From Kingella pumchi (lineage in GTDB: Bacteria > Pseudomonadota > Gammaproteobacteria > Burkholderiales > Neisseriaceae): a DNA stretch of 64,000 bases. Under the pieces are notes generated by a model that worked only from the letters and a program-made list of their open reading frames with translations, searched no databases and was not told where the DNA came from. Numbering within the stretch: position 1 is the stretch's first letter; the number at the start of each line of letters is the position of its first letter. The translations under genes and the position numbers were made by a program. Below, piece after piece: positions 63,453-64,000 of the stretch. Location: positions 62,812-126,811 of the forward strand of contig NZ_JAKOOW010000006.1 of the NCBI RefSeq assembly GCF_022288825.1. The letters are read 5' to 3'.

Positions 63453-63479
63453 GGGTTTTACGCACGCCATCAGAGCAAG

Positions 63480-63510
63480 AAAAAAACCACCTGAACGTAT
63501 CAGGTGGTTT
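63480..63510 (-). terminator. Terminator of tRNA-Asn
   Basis: On the minus strand AAACCACCTGA and TCAGGTGGTTT form an 11-bp stem followed by a T run. Confidence 0.85.
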
Positions 63511-63515
63511 GAATC

Positions 63516-63591
63516 TGGCTCCCCGACCTGGGCTCGAACCAGGGACCTGCGGATTAACAGTCCGTCGCTCTACCGACTGAGCTATCGGGGA
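63516..63591 (-). tRNA. tRNA-Asn (GTT)
   Basis: A 76-nt tRNA on the minus strand with acceptor TCCCCGA/TCGGGGA, an encoded CCA, D arm GCTCAGTCGGTAGAGC, T loop with GGTTCGAGCCC and anticodon loop CTGTTAA between CGGA and TCCG, giving anticodon GTT. Confidence 0.95.
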
Positions 63592-63750
63592 AAGAAGACG
63601 GCATTATAGCGTGGGAAACTTTTTCGTCAAGCGGCGCGCGGCAAGAAAATCAAACGCCTTTGAATGGACAAGGTTTATTTTTGCCGTGCGGATGCAAAAG
63701 GCAGCCTGAAAGGCAAAAAGCGCGTTTCAGGCTGCCTGAAAAGGCCGGAT

Positions 63751-64000
63751 TTACTGCTTAAAGGCTTCGATTTGGATTTGGATGCCGACGGTTTTGGTCA
63801 TGCCGGCATCAACCAGATAGTTCACGCCCCATTTGCTGCGATCGAGCGTGGCGGAAAAATCGCCGCCGCAGGTTTCGACTTTTTTCATCGGGTTTTGGTA
63901 GCAGTTGAATTTGTTGGCTTTAAGGGTAACGGGCTGGGTTTTGCCGTTCATGGTCAGGCGGCCGGAGACGGCGCTGACTTTTTTGCCAACGAAATGGAAT
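63751..64000 (-). CDS. YceI-family protein, C-terminal part
   Basis: The last ~82 residues of a periplasmic YceI-type lipocalin, a family that binds polyisoprenoids. The 5' part lies outside the window. Visible strands are FHFVGKKVSAVSGRLTMNGK, PVTLKANKFNCYQNPM, CGGDFSATLDRSKWGVNYLV and VGIQIQIEAFKQ; the pattern GDFSATLDRSKWG is typical. Two cysteines could form a disulfide. Confidence 0.88.
   Translation of the reverse strand, partial: FHFVGKKVSAVSGRLTMNGKTQPVTLKANKFNCYQNPMKKVETCGGDFSATLDRSKWGVNYLVDAGMTKTVGIQIQIEAFKQ

Overview
The window is GC-rich DNA from a naturally transformable member of the Neisseriaceae. The strongest sign is the DNA uptake sequence (DUS) AGGCAGCCTGAA, or its complement, in nearly every intergenic gap and often as inverted pairs that double as terminators. 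This is the dialect I recall as Kingella-type (AG-kingDUS). The gene set agrees: pilC, hmbR, fetB, hda, rng, tilS and smg are all of neisserial type. A Pseudomonas-type isocitrate lyase and a 59-60% GC appearance argue against N. meningitidis or N. gonorrhoeae. I cannot fix the species.

Layout. 0-3 kb: the end of an EamA transporter, then an alkylation-repair cluster (ada-alkB-alkD) between two almost identical DUS hairpins. 3-8.9 kb: lipoproteins, a truncated osmC, a Tat-exported copper-storage protein, topA and smg. This left part also carries a second DUS dialect (AAGCAGCCTGCA) and traces of two more. 9-24 kb: tilS, two tRNA-Ser genes, clpB, aceA, aroQ, ribF, an amino-acid ABC permease, secA, the luxS-mtnN operon and trkA. 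24.7-27.1 kb: an hmbR-like hemoglobin receptor of lower GC. 27-38 kb: an rRNA/tRNA methyltransferase, two cyclophilins, a PLP homeostasis protein, a PCu(A)C copper chaperone, trpD, glmU, ubiC, thiB, a Pmp3-like peptide and sstT. 38-45 kb: a hemerythrin, a large PilC/PilY1 adhesin, rng and hda. 45-53 kb: a predicted FNR-controlled small RNA, pdxJ, acpS, an MBL hydrolase, a PTS IIA protein, a nitroreductase, rsmE, an inositol monophosphatase and tsaD. 53-59 kb: a degenerating, repeat-rich zone with bioB, a frameshifted menA, a pseudogene split by a MITE-like element, a shortened yeiH and a small orphan gene between REPIN-like repeats. 59-64 kb: argS, pepA, fetB, tRNA-Asn and part of a YceI-family gene.

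Functional links. luxS and mtnN overlap by 4 bp and together recycle S-adenosylhomocysteine. ada, alkB and alkD form an alkylation-damage response. The copper-storage protein and the PCu(A)C chaperone are both exported and His-rich. The chaperone gene and the predicted small RNA have FNR-type promoters with the same geometry (14-bp box, 21-bp spacer, TATAAT), which suggests a shared response to oxygen limitation.

The most interesting items are the candidate FNR-dependent small RNA at 45.4-45.5 kb, the REPIN-like elements (one truncating osmC, two flanking an orphan gene), the mosaic of DUS dialects around the alkylation-repair cluster, and homopolymer tracts in pilC and menA that could allow phase variation. 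Coordinates and motifs were read by eye. No database search, alignment or folding program was used, so family names rest on recognised motifs.
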